Below, piece after piece: positions 34,557 to 46,745 of a DNA stretch of 64,000 bases (positions are counted from its first letter, which is position 1; each line of letters begins with the position of its first letter). The notes beneath the pieces were generated by a model. It searched no databases, was not told the origin of the DNA, and worked only from the letters and a program-made list of their open reading frames with translations. The position numbers and the translations under genes are program-made. The DNA comes from Choanephora cucurbitarum (lineage: Eukaryota; Mucoromycota; Mucoromycetes; Mucorales; Choanephoraceae): contig JAIWNI010000063.1 of the NCBI GenBank assembly GCA_025331435.1, forward strand, positions 1-64,000, given 5' to 3'.

Positions 34557-36971
34557 TTATGGTACTGTTTTACGCTTCTTTGTATTTACAGCAGTAAAAC
34601 AGGTGATTTGGTATTCGCACTCTCTTCTATCTGCCTTTATGAATGATTTTGTCATCTTCTTTTCAACAGTCAGCAAATGTTTCTGTCAAAGCAAAATTCA
34701 ACAAACAATACAGAATGTTTGAATGTATAGCTTACCTTCCATTCTAACAAAGCAATGAATGTTTTGAAATAACCATCATCAAGTTTTTTGAGCTTTGTTG
34801 GTATAACAATAGCTGCTTTTGGTTCATTTACAAAGACTCCATCAAGTTTTTGCAAACTTGAGAATCTACCACTTCGTCCTATAGCATAATGATAAGAATA
34901 TTGTTATGATAAACTATTTTTGGATCTATAATACTTACCTTCCCTATTAAAAAAGACAAGTGCATCGTCCACAAACAACTTCCACATGCCAACCTTGATT
35001 GTTTGGTTCAAGCGCAGATTCTTGCTTACTTGGTGTTGAACCAAGTTCTTTTTGTTGTTGGATTTAAATTCGCAAAAAGCGGGCTCAACATCATCATCAT
35101 TGCATACAATCAAGTCGATTTTTCTGCCAGCATGAGAAGAAGAAATAACAGAAGAAATAATTACAGTGGATTTCGATAGGTAATTGCTGCTGTTGCCGTC
35201 AGAAAAGATGAAGTATTATTGAGCCCCCCTATTGAAAAAGTAGGTGTCACAAGTGCTTTTTCCAATTGCAGGCAGATTGATTCGAGATAACAGTTTAAGT
35301 TAGCCAGAAATCAATATACTTATGTCTTGGTTGTTAGACAATTATCGCTGAAGACAATAGTCAACATCTCATTGACTCGAGCTACTTTTTCTGCTTCTGA
35401 CTCTTTTCTTCTTTTTGACCAAGCTTCAAAGTTATGCTGTCTATAAATTATATTGGTTTAGAAAGATAAGTCATATGAATGACAATAAAGATTGTAGTGA
35501 AACTCACAAATAGCTGAAGGACTGAAGCATCTGATACTCAGATGAGAATCTCCTTCGCTCCTTGATCAACGTTAACTGTTGAGTCAAAATGACTTCCAAG
35601 CCTTCATCAACCCCCTTTCGACAAGCCTATCAGGACGTGTCAGTATAAGGGACCTATATACAGCGCATACCAAGAACATGCCTTTACTGTTTCCTTTGAA
35701 ATAGCTTCAAGGTTCTTCTTCTCCTCTTCAATCAACTTGATATCAGACTTGATATCGTCTACAACTTTCCAAAAGCATCCCAACATTATGTATTTTTGGT
35801 AAATACTAAGGTTGTCGTTTGACTTGTCCACAATGTATGAGAGGGAAAGCCTTTGAGAAGTTAGTTGTTGAATAGACTTTAATACACTGGCTGCAAAGAC
35901 ACTTACTTCAGTACATTTCTTTCATTTGGGGTTAATGCCTGGTAGTTTTTGAGTAGTTGAATACTCATTTTATCCATTAAAGCCTTCGGATTGGTTGTGT
36001 CTAAGCGTTGAGCGCCCTCAATGATTTCTTTGTTTTGTGCAAGAAAGTCTTCTACATCATGGCATTCACTCCATAAGAAAAAATCAGTTAAAACAAATGC
36101 TTAGAGAACAAAAATCGTTCCGCATTTACCAGAAGATAGAACCGCTGAAGTAGAGCATTCTTGACAGCTTCTGTGATTGTCTGTTGAAAGTCAGCTTTTA
36201 TGCAACAATATAGAATTATCCAAAATACCTTGTTATAAAGAAATGCTCTGTTTAAAAGCTCTACATCAGCATCCAAACTGATATTTGAATCGTTTGGGTG
36301 AAGGTCCAAGTAATTGCTTTTAAATGTTTCTCTTAAATGCTTTCGCATCTACTTCATTGAATCAAACATGTGGTCTTCAAAAGACTTTAGATTATTCTCA
36401 ACAAATGAAGCGAGCGTGCTTGATTCATTGTTGCGTATAAAAGCACGTACATCTATAATGGAAAAGCATAAGTGATCATTTGGAAGGCTAAAAATTATCA
36501 ATTACCAGCGTCCAGATATGATATTCTTTCTAGCAACTAGGTCCACTTCGCCAATATTGTGACGTTTAGTGAAGGAAGGTGTTCTCCTTTTTGCTATGCC
36601 ATGAGTAGACAGCTGATAGGCTTTCCTAATACGACCCATATAGTTAACATGTTGTCTATTAATGGAACGAAGGTGTTCAGTTTGTCCACAGCTTGAACAA
36701 ATAAGATCACCTGTATTAGGAATATCAATACTGATGGTCTCAGTTTGTTCATCGACATCCATAGAGTTGTATTGAGGCTCTATTGAATATATAGTGCTAG
36801 ACTGCGTATATATACTGACGCAAAAAAGTATACGGTTGGCAACATTGTTAGGACGGTCGCGATGAGTGGCACAACGATGATCTATGTTACCACAGCTAGT
36901 GCAAGTGGCAGCATGGTGGTTATTGGAAAGGCCTTCTTGACTACAGCTGCCACAGGTTCTAATTGCGAGCA
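34557..36971 (-). pseudogene. Broken zinc-knuckle protein with PD-(D/E)XK nuclease-like C-terminus
   Basis: The 5' exon (36502-36971) starts MLAIRTCGSC and contains three zinc-knuckle-like motifs (CTSCGNIDHRC, CSSCGQTEH). Downstream, short exons separated by typical GT-AG introns encode helical sequence, then HAGRKIDLIV followed by PAFCEFKSNN near 35060-35130. The Asp and E-x-K spacing is that of PD-(D/E)XK nucleases. A basic end (NTKKRKTVP) stops at 34557. The first exon runs into TAA, and splicing it to the next exon (acceptor about 36453) shifts frame. A TAG at about 36349-36351 also interrupts the helical part, so a single intact protein cannot be made. It may be a decayed copy of a multi-gene family, or two adjacent small genes. 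Confidence 0.5.
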
Positions 36972-39294
36972 TTTTAGTCACAAGCTAGTATTATTCTGCC
37001 AATTTTGATTATCATTCAAATAGATTTGTAGTATATGATAACAGCTTAGTCTTCTACAACCCATAGTAGTTTTGATACCAGTGTGCACAGGCTCCTATTT
37101 GACCCAGCGAAATGTATGTCTCAAGTAACCGGGTTTGTTGCAAGAATTGTATTAGATGCTTCGCATTTTTATAGAAGGTTTGTTTGTATAGCATAAGTTT
37201 GAGTAAAAAAGAAGTAATTTACGAAAAGTGAATAAAAGGAGAGTAGGTGTGTATTGTATTTAGATTTACAATATAAAATGGTTCATTGTTACGACTGCTT
37301 TTCAGCATGATCTCAATATATTAGAATATATATTGTATGGGAAATAGAGAGGGTTGAGTTAGTGGTATCAAAACCATGCATCACTAGAATTTTCGGATTA
37401 TCTATCTCAGGCAAAACCTACCTCAATGATCAAGGTAGGACATCTTAAATTTTATATGAACATCTCTTTTTTTATTTTCTATCAATAAAAACAGGTTTTT
37501 GCTCACTTACATTTACTCTGGTCTTTTTAGGCGAAGCGGTTCTAAGCTAAATCTGAACAAATCTATTGACAAGTACCTCTACAGTGTAAGATCCCCAAGC
37601 GTCTTGAAGCATAGTGTTTTGTGCTTCGTTTGCAGTTCAATAACGTATACTCATTGTTGTATTTTCATTACCTTTTATTCTGTATATCTATTGATATATG
37701 AATAAAGATTTGCAGCTCATCATAGTTCTCTTTTTGACCCTTTTTTATAATTGAGTTTTGATATACACTTTGCAAGTTTAAAATTATAGCACCGTCAGCA
37801 TTGAGGGCTATATGGATACCATGCATTTCTTTACTCAATAAACAGCAGTTTTTCAACTAGTTCAATTAACATCCACAATTTGTTTCCTAGCGCTTATAGG
37901 ATAGCTTTATTACAAATGTTCGCCTCTTCACCTTAACCATTTACCTTTACATTCAATTATTTCTGTTACATATAAAATGCATAATCTCTCTATATTCTGA
38001 GTTGTTGATTGACTTGCTGAGCTTAATTGCGTCAAAAGAAAGCTCGCCAAGATTGACATTTCGCAGAAAATGAAACTGCCATTTCACTTTTCCTGAAAGT
38101 TGAAATCAAGGTTTAACCTACCATATAAGTAAAAGATACACAACCTCTCTGTGTTCAGATTATGACCCATTTTCATTGGCTGATCCACTTTCGAAATCGG
38201 CGATCTGTTTTCGTTTCGAACTGGCCAATTATTTTTTTATCGAGCCAACTTTTTTTGTCGATTGTAGTCAGCTACGTTAATAAAAAAAAAGCAATGAACT
38301 CAAAATGGGTGTACCTGAAAAATTAAAAAAAAAAAAAAGTATATGATGACCTCTGTACATTATTGCACTAAGTATGCAGTTCATTTGAGTTCGCAAAATT
38401 CTTCTGCAGAGTCAAGACATAGTCGAATGCAATTCAGATAATCTCTGTACCTGTCAAGTCAGTCATGCGAAGCATCATTGTTTGCACTTATCGCTTGTGT
38501 CACTTACTCAGCTAAGATGATCCGTTGTTCTCTTCACAAGCTATGATTCTAGGGGCGTTTCAGACAATATGCTATGCGATTGACAAGAAGGAAAGCCAGC
38601 ACAATGCCTCGCTAGACTATTGTATTTATCTAAATATCTTTATAACTTGATTTTCGAGATACCAAATCGATGTCTTGCTGTAAAGTGAAGCCATATGCTG
38701 GCTGACTATGAGCAACTTGGCAATCTCTTTCGGTTTGTGTCCTTGATGACGAGTATAAACATAGAAAAATAAGAAAGCTGCTTTTTTTAGGTATGCTAAA
38801 AAAAGAAAGTAGTTATGCGTAAGCAGTTTTCTAGAAATGCATTTCCCCAAGAAAAAGACGCGATCATCAACAAAAAAAAGATCGAATCAAGATAAATTAC
38901 TCATCAAGCGGAATAATTGCTTGGAAGGATGTATACCTGTAGTACCAAATGAAACGGCAGTATGGCTTTTCCTCCGTAGTTTACTAAGCAACCCTCCTCT
39001 AATCTATAACAGTGTTTTTCTTTCTCACAAAAAAAGAAAAGGAAAGAATGCTCTCAAGCGATGAATGCAATGAAGGCAACTAACTGATTTCATTTTTACA
39101 ATATATTATCATGTTAACCGAAACATGAGCAAAATTTACCAATAAATTTTACCACATGAAATGTAGGGAAAATGTTGACCATAGAATGTTCCACAATACA
39201 GACTGAAACTTTTTTTTTTGGAAAGTATATAAACACACATTGGCTTCTACTTCTTTCATCGAACTTACTCGAATCAAACAAAATCATCTTCTTA
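36972..39294. other. Gene-poor region upstream of the fasciclin gene
   Basis: No intact gene. A 74-codon minus-strand frame (38626-38850) has a helix-turn-helix-like stretch (GHKPKEIAKLLIVSQHM), possibly a transposase remnant. The rest is AT-rich with short frames only. Confidence 0.45.
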
Positions 39295-40498
39295 ATGCAT
39301 TTACTCAAACTTATCTCTATTGCTCTCTTTGGTGTATCTTTCACTTTGGGTCAAGACAATAACCAACAAGAACCTCAAGGTGACAGCTCAAAGACCATTA
39401 CCCAGCTGTTGACTAGTGACAGCTCTCTGAACATCACTGGCTTCTTGGAATTGATCACTTCTGATCCTGGTTACGCACCTATTATCAGTTTGCTTAATTC
39501 AACTGAAAGCAATTTCACCGCTTTCATTCCAAACAACAAAGCTGTCAGAGCTTTAAGTGTACTTTACAAGAGTGATACTCGTCGCCAAGGAAATGACGAT
39601 TCTGGTGATTACCCTCCTGCCAACTACACTTTGCTTAACATGACTGTAGCTGAACTAGTGACTTATCATGTTGCTAATGGTTCTTACGAACTCAATAACT
39701 TTGATTGGAATTCTTACCCTGTTCCTTCTTTGTTGAATACTCCTCTTGATCCTTCTGACAACGGTCTTCCCATTTTGATTACTAACAACGCTACTGCTGA
39801 AGAAATCACCAACAGCACTTGGGTCGAAGAAAACCAGGACGACCTTATCTACCGCCCTGGTAATGGAATTAACTTTGCTAGAGTACTCCACAAGGACATC
39901 GCTGCCTCTAATGGTCGAGTAAACATCATTGATAACCGTAAGTATAAAGACAGGAAGACAAACACTTGCATCTATAGCTAAAGACATAAAATTGCTGTAA
40001 CGTAGTCCTCTACCCTCCTCAGTCCCCAACTACCGTCTTGTCCAACATCTATGCTACTCGAACTCTTTTCAATGTTGTCCGAAACTTCCCTGATCTCGTC
40101 GAAACTTTAAATAACGGAACTAACGTAAGTCAATATCATCTTTAGAAAGCAAAAGAACTATATGCCTAATGTGCAGCTCTGTTTAGTTCACATTACTTGC
40201 TCCTAACAACGAAGCCTTGAGAGATGTTGACTTCAGATCATTGGACAATGACACAATCAAGAATATCATTTTGACTCATGTTGTTCCTGGTACATACTAC
40301 TCTTACAACATCAGTCAGGCCGCTGTTCAAAACCAAGGTAATATCACTGTCAACGCTGCAAACAATACACCTTTGCCTATTTATGTCAACGGATCCAACA
40401 TTCTCATCAATGACACTGCCAGCGTTGTCAGAGCAGATGCTCTCTTCAACAATGGCGTCATGCATGTCATTGACCAGCTTCTTATGCCTTCTGCTTAA
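39295..40498 (+). CDS. Secreted protein with two fasciclin (FAS1) domains
   Basis: Model join(39295-39937, 40006-40124, 40187-40498), 357 aa. The ATG at 39295 starts a clear signal peptide (MHLLKLISIALFGVSFTLGQ). Two FAS1 repeats follow: the first around NFTAFIPNNKAVRAL ... ELVTYHVANGSY ... GRVNIIDN, the second around FTLLAPNNEALRD ... ILTHVVPGTYYS ... NNGVMHVIDQLLMP. Both H1 (F-x-P) and H2 boxes are present. Many N-x-S/T sites suggest glycosylation. FAS1 proteins act in adhesion or cell-wall/matrix contact. No GPI-type hydrophobic tail is seen, so it is probably free or wall-bound. It is the only clearly intact gene between 33.3 and 47.7 kb. Confidence 0.9.
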
Positions 40499-40927
40499 GT
40501 TTCGGTCGATGATCACTACACTTATTATTTACATTTTAAAAAAAAACCCTAAGTAATCAATAATATTATTAATAAAGATTTTCTGTAATAATTCTGTTTA
40601 TCAAATACCTGCCAGAAGTTGTATATTTTCTTTCTTGCTTCTTTCTCTTGATATATTGGGTGTATTGATAGAACTCAAACATGCTCGTACCGAAGCAAGG
40701 GTCATTCGATGGATTCATAGCTTATGGATGCGTTAAAAATAGAATTCTAGCTGTTCAGCTATCTTTCAACTTCCCTCTTGTCTTGTCATGGGTCAAGAAA
40801 ATCCTACACTCACACCAGTTTCCAGCATAAGTCTAACCAGAATAAAAATGTTTGATTCTGATCGAGACATCTTTCCATGCAGTTGAATCTCGATTACAGA
40901 GACATCCTGTTTTTAGGACCTGTTGCG

Positions 40928-41302
40928 TCACTCCCAATTTTCCTCTAGAAAGAACTGTTCTAAGCTTTCTTTTCTTGACTTGACAGCTGTAGATAAAGAT
41001 GGAGAAGGAGGCATTATGCCAATTCTGTCGACTGTATATGCATTTGCTTGATCAATAAAAATACTGATTTCGGTGTAAAGCGAAGGGATTGCTATGACTT
41101 GCATGACGATATCTAATACAGTTCCATGCGGTTGAAGCTTGCCACCATGTACCTGCTTGCTTCCTATAGAAATTAAAACTAAGTGAAACAACACGCTCTC
41201 TGCGCGCATAAAAATATATGGATTAACAATCTCCCATAAGTATGCCAGGCATACTTGTGTTTCTAAGGGTGGGATAAAGACGTCTTTCACTCTTTGAGCC
41301 AT
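40928..41302 (-). CDS. Hypothetical 124-aa open frame
   Basis: An ATG-initiated, uninterrupted frame (MAQRVKDVFIPPLETQ ... FFLEENWE), longer than expected by chance in such AT-rich DNA. Composition is ordinary protein-like with hydrophobic stretches but no recognised motif. No flanking exons with good splice sites were found. It could be a fragment of a decayed gene. Confidence 0.25.
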   Translation of the reverse strand: MAQRVKDVFIPPLETQVCLAYLWEIVNPYIFMRAESVLFHLVLISIGSKQVHGGKLQPHGTVLDIVMQVIAIPSLYTEISIFIDQANAYTVDRIGIMPPSPSLSTAVKSRKESLEQFFLEENWE

Positions 41303-42633
41303 CTATGCATGCAGCCATTAAGATTACTGCTGTCATATGAGTTGCATTGTTTGGCAAAAAAACCACAGATACAAGTTGCTTGTCTCAAACGATGGGAGGT
41401 AACAATCTTAAGACGTAGGATATTTGCCAAAATGATGACTCACTCGTTTTGAGATGACAATAAGTGAGTTTAACGGCAACGTAAAAACAAGTGTTTCTTT
41501 CTTTTTGGATACATGTCTTACTCGCATTTAGGTAGAAACTACCAAACTTTTAGTGGGTATGATGTATAATTATAAACGTCTAGATCGCTGTGCACAATGG
41601 AATGTACTCCTTTTAAAATATTTGCCTACTAATCGCATAATTTTACAATGTTGCTATAAGCACATAATTCATAATGACCTGATAATTGTAGTAAGAAATA
41701 CAACCAAATGGTGAACTTTCGTCACCCAAAAACCGATTTCTCTTTGTTCAAAAATAGCTAAGGCTGCATTCTGATAGAATAAGAAACTTGGAATTTATTA
41801 GAAGAGATACAATCATATTCGAAAAGCCATTCACTGCTTGGATTTCTTTTTTTACATGTATGTTCCACACCTTCATAATGTTGTGTTTTGTATCAATTCC
41901 TCAGTTAACTGTTTGAGGTTAGAAACCATGTGTAATTAGAAGTTATGTAAAGGACTGCAGTAAGCCAAAGCTGAAACAGATTATGGGTATTAAAATTTGG
42001 TCTATATTTTCAAGGAACTGCCATGTGTCAATGGTTGAGTTTTTTCTCAAAAAAAAAACGTACTGCTCTCATTCTTTATTGCACAAGCTAGTTTCTTAGA
42101 GAAAGGGCTATTCGTCTAAGGAAACTGAAGGTATTGTTGTTTTGCCTATTCATACCGATATAACCTCAGCGCTTGCTAGTGATGATGAGTTGATTCGTTT
42201 GTTTTATAGCACTTAGCTTAGCTTCGATTGGTATTACTTTGCTTGTAAAGATAGCAGTACATTTGCCATAGTTAAATGACAGAAAGTGATTCAAGGAAAG
42301 AAAAAAGCAAGTCTTCAATAATTCAATAAAGAAGAGGAAAGTGAATAGCAACAATGATAAACTATTGTTTTTGTTTAATTTTCCAATATGACAGAGATGC
42401 TACGCTTTGACTTATAAGAACAAATGGCTTGACTAATGGCCAGACTCATTGTTATTGAGGTGAAAACATTTGTATCTATTACATACTGTAAGCAATTCCA
42501 TTGTCTAAAAAGAATCATTGGTGTTCGTTGTCATCAATTTCTCGGTCCCAATACATATGAGTAATGAGGCATCCAGTTAAACAAAATCTCATGAGCTTCT
42601 ACATACTGGCTAATTGATAATTAGCGAACTACT

Positions 42634-42816
42634 ATGAAACTTTCTGCCCCCTTCGTATTTGCTATTATCGCTTCCATGTGTGCTTTATCTTTCTTATCTG
42701 CATATACTTTGATTCTTGATACGTACCATAGCCTTGAATTGCAAATAGAATTGGCACATAGAAACGAAGGCAGCTCTCAAGTTATCATCCGGAACGAGCT
42801 CAAGCACTATGATTAG
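42634..42816 (+). CDS. Possible small secreted peptide, 60 aa, hypothetical
   Basis: MKLSAPFVFAIIASMCALSF is a plausible signal peptide, with basic start and hydrophobic core, followed by a short polar segment ending K-H-Y-D before TAG. There is no cysteine-rich mature part and no clear family. The surrounding DNA is gene-poor, so this may be a relic or a chance frame. Confidence 0.25.
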   Translation: MKLSAPFVFAIIASMCALSFLSAYTLILDTYHSLELQIELAHRNEGSSQVIIRNELKHYD

Positions 42817-45800
42817 TTTGTTCTCATTAAGGATATTGGCTTAGACTGCAAAAAGAAAGTAACGCTTCACTTTTATGTTCAGTATGCTAATCAATGGTCA
42901 ACAAGTCGACTTGTAGTTTATATGGCTGCCCTAACAATGAGATTTATGCAGGCTCTTTGTACATACTCCATTGATTGTTTGAACTTTGACAATGCTCATA
43001 TAAGTATTTCCTGTATTGCCTCACAATAGTGTTTAAATCCAAACATGACATCCTTCTATTTGTTTATACTTGGACAACATTCACTTTCAAACCCTATGGT
43101 AATATATGCCATGCTCTCAAACCTTTCAAAGTTACACAGCAAAAAAACTATTTCTAGTTTTTGTAGACAACAATTGAGTACACTACACAGGTTTTTCTAT
43201 TGCCTGCAATATCTTGTATAGTGCTGTCCTGAATAAGCGACAAACACAGAAACAGCAATTCCGTTGGAGGGCGCTTACATATCAACATAATGCAAATATG
43301 CTAACAGTATTCGTTGATATTTGCAATTAAAACTGTACATTCAATTTTTTGAGTCACGATTTGATTCTTTTGACAGTTTTAATCAGACGCATTTTCGGTT
43401 GATATGACTCTTTGATTGTAGACTTTTTGTATCATTCTGACGTTAATCCTCTCCATAGCCTATTCATGCAGCTCACGAGTTCAACCAGCTCTATATATTT
43501 AGAAAATCTATCAGTGCCATCAGCTAAAGTTTTGTGCTGATTGGACATCTTTTCTGAAAAACTTAAAAAAAAAAGAATGGCATGATAGCATTTGTAGAAT
43601 TAGCTGTCAAAAAAAATTAGTTTTTCTCTTTATTATTACTTCAAGTCACAAAATCAAAGACTCATTTTCCTTTCTTCGTCTTTGTCTGTCAACTACAATT
43701 GTTCTCCCCATCTTTCTGTTTCGCAACTGGAAAAATAGAATAAAGTATATCAGCACTAACATTGTTTGACTCTATTTGCTCAACTTCTTGCGATAGGAAC
43801 TTTCTTCAATTGAGTTAGCTTCTTTCTAATTCCTTGACTGAGATAAACTAATCGAGTTTTAGCAATCATATGGTGGTTATATAAGCTATCATTTAAAGCT
43901 TGATGAGACAGATACTATAGTCTTATTTTTGCACTAACGCATAGTAGCTGAAGCAATAGAGATGTTGCTAAGAGTGCGTGCTGTATAGATTAGCATTTTA
44001 TTAGAAGTAATGGAAAACATTAAAGTGCGACTAAGTTTATGGTATGAAAATTAAAATGCTTCCAAAGGTGTCCCTTTCTCAAGTAAACAAAATATGCCTC
44101 TATTTATGTCGTTCGATCTGTTTATGAGAGAGCACTTGGTTTATGATGCTCAATTTCTAGTCTTTAGTCACATCTTTTCTCATTTATTTTTAAGCAGTTA
44201 TTTATGGCAAGCCGAGTTTATGACTTTTGCATCTATATATAAACACAACAATATCAGTATCTTTTTAGTTCAGATAAAAGTTGAGATAGTATCACTGCTA
44301 TATAGCACTCATGTCATCCTAAATGCAGAAGTAATACTGAATATTCTGCCAATTTAACAGTGAAGATTTGGTTGTTATATTAAACATCAAATCTATTACT
44401 CTGAGATGTCTATTCACTTTTTAAGTCTAGACAGAGGTAATTACTAGTTACTTCCATTGTTTTACGCAACAAAACCGAATATCCGGTATTGTCTGTTAGG
44501 CATAGCAGCCGTCTTAGCTGTTTTGATACGCTACTTGATATGTAATTGTTGTATTAAATGACTGCTTCCGTAGCATGAGTAATAGTCTCGCTGATCGCAA
44601 CACATAAGGAAGATTTACGGAAAGCAATTTGAAGAATCTTGCTTTGACACATAAATTAGACAAGATGAGTCTTTTTTGAATACAGCTAAGTGCAGTAATT
44701 GACTATACCATATCGCTCAATATAACTTTGCTTAGATCGCAATATCAAAAGCTCAATGGTAACGACTATGGCTACAGCTATGTTTATCTTGATAAAATGT
44801 TTCAAGCTCACATCATATCAGTCCTTACAGCAATTTCCATTTTGAAGACCAACTATGGTTTCGTTCTCAATGCTAGACTAAAGAGAGAGAAAACTAACAG
44901 TATTTTGATGTCAGGCCTGTCAACAAGGCGAAGCTTAAGTTCCTGCTTTTGTCGAAGGCTTTCAAAACTAAACTAGAAGGCATAAACTATCGGCCTAAAA
45001 GAAGTGGAAGGCTTGATTTAAAATACAAAGAAGTACACAGTGCTTTTTAGACAATTTCCCTCTTAATAATAGAAACTTGCTGTAGGGTGTTTTGTATTTC
45101 TCTCACGTTGCCAATACTTAATTCAACCATCTAGTAAGCAATACTCCATAGAAGCGAAAGATCTTTAATAAACTGCACTGATTCTCGAACAAAAGAGACA
45201 ATATAAAACATCCATTTTAGAATATCAATTTCTCAATGAAAGATATTGCAGTACTCAACTGATCTACTACATAATCTATTTAATAGCTCTTCCTGAGAAA
45301 ACACTTGAGTTCAATTTTTTTCTCAATTTCACATTCGTAAAATGTGTGCTATTGACTCCCATGCACAATGCTTTACTATGTAGCTTCAGTATAAGTTCTT
45401 CTGGACTACAGTACAACCCTTCTCTACTTTGCCATTCAAAGGGTCATTTTTATTTTCATCTCCAGCTACCTCAAGCAATTTCAATTGTATCCTGATTTGT
45501 ATCGTAATAACATGCTGTCTAAGATCCCGTACTGCTAGTTTCTACTGTTTTATCTTCTATACTTTTTATTTTATTTACGCTTACAGCCAAGAACCTTAAG
45601 TCTGAGTGTTGATTAGATGTGTTTGTTCTGTCTGGCCGATTAGTCAATTCGTTACGAGCAACAGTTTAGCATTTTGAAGTTATATGTTTCTTCCATTTAT
45701 TTTCTATTGTAATTGCAGATCCATTAAAACACTTTCTGTTTCCAATGTATTCTAATCGCTTTTATTACGCTGTCCTTATCGACTTTATATCGTGCTAGCT

Positions 45801-46639
45801 AGGCCAAATTTTGTTTTATATAAAGCCTCTCGATATTCCAAAAACCGAGAACATTCAACATATTAACAAAAGATTTATGATCTTAACGAGTCTTCTAAGT
45901 GTCTTATTTGGACTTCTTTTTAAGCAAGACAGTCATCATTGAAATGCACTAATGTAAACACAAATAAAAATTGGCTATTATAAGCTTCACTATTGTGTTT
46001 CTTCATGGCTTGTTTCTCTAATAAGGCCTGTTAGCTGACAAAAAGATACACATTACATCGAAATCATTTCTCTTTTGTACTCTCTTGCATCATTGACTGT
46101 TACTCGCTACTCGCAAAATAGCACTTTCCTTTTGTAGCAAATTTGTTCGACTTATTATAATAGCTAATTGCAAACAGTATGTAATGTCTTTGGCTATTTA
46201 TTTATAGAATAACACTTTACTTCAGAATGCTCTATTTGCATATTAACAAGTACTAACCTATACTATCACCTAAAGTTCGTTTTGTACTGTATTCCGAATC
46301 TATAAAGCACATCTCTTTTCTTCATTTTGCTTTACTGTATTTCATCTACAATAGTTGCTTTATTTAAGAGTGTTCACACTTTTGAGATGTGTTCTCTTAT
46401 ATTGTGTATAGTCTCAAATCGAATAATATTTTAGCGCTTGAAGTAGTCTTTAATTTAAAGAATTACACTCATATATTAAGTATACTCTCAAGTTTGGTAC
46501 ACATTAAATATAATCTTGCTGTTTAATTGCTCCATTATATCTATTTGATTCTCTTTTACAAGGTACTGCAAAAAAAAAAAACTATTCTCTATCCTGCAAT
46601 ATCGTGACAACATGTAACATTAAGAAAGGCCTAAAATTT

Positions 46640-46657
46640 TGAAAAAAGAAAAGATTT
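46640..46657 (-). terminator. RNA polymerase III terminator of the tRNA gene
   Basis: Directly after the tRNA 3' end, the minus strand reads AATCTTTTCTTTTTTC, i.e. T-runs of four and six, the usual Pol III stop signal. Confidence 0.75.
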
Positions 46658-46729
46658 GCGGCTAAAGTGGATCGAACACCTGACCTTTAGATCTTCAGTC
46701 TAACGCTCTCCCAGCTGAGCTATACCCGC
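46658..46729 (-). tRNA. trnF(gaa): tRNA-Phe (anticodon GAA), intronless
   Basis: The 72-nt minus-strand sequence folds as a tRNA: acceptor GCGGGTA/TAGCCGC, D-arm GCTC...GAGC, anticodon stem TTAGA/TCTAA around loop CTGAAGA (GAA, Phe), five-base variable region, and T-arm AGGTG/CACTT with loop TTCGATC. A-box (TAGCTCAGCTGG) and B-box (GTTCGATCC) are present, and a T-rich terminator follows. The fifth acceptor pair is a G-G mismatch, and one T-stem pair is G-T. The gene may be functional or a slightly degenerate copy. Confidence 0.9.
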
Positions 46730-46745
46730 TTATACATATAAGCGG

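Larger units (their letters stand above)
40499..46657. other. Gene-poor AT-rich block with decayed coding traces
   Basis: About 6 kb without a supported spliced gene. Open frames are short and scattered. The best remnants are a 124-codon minus-strand frame (40928-41302), a 60-codon plus-strand frame with a signal-like start (42634-42816), and a coding-like patch at about 44713-45050 that continues across a frame change (FVLNARLKREKTN, then FDVRPVNKAKLKFLLLSKAF). No tandem array, CRISPR or long inverted repeat was seen. Confidence 0.5.
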
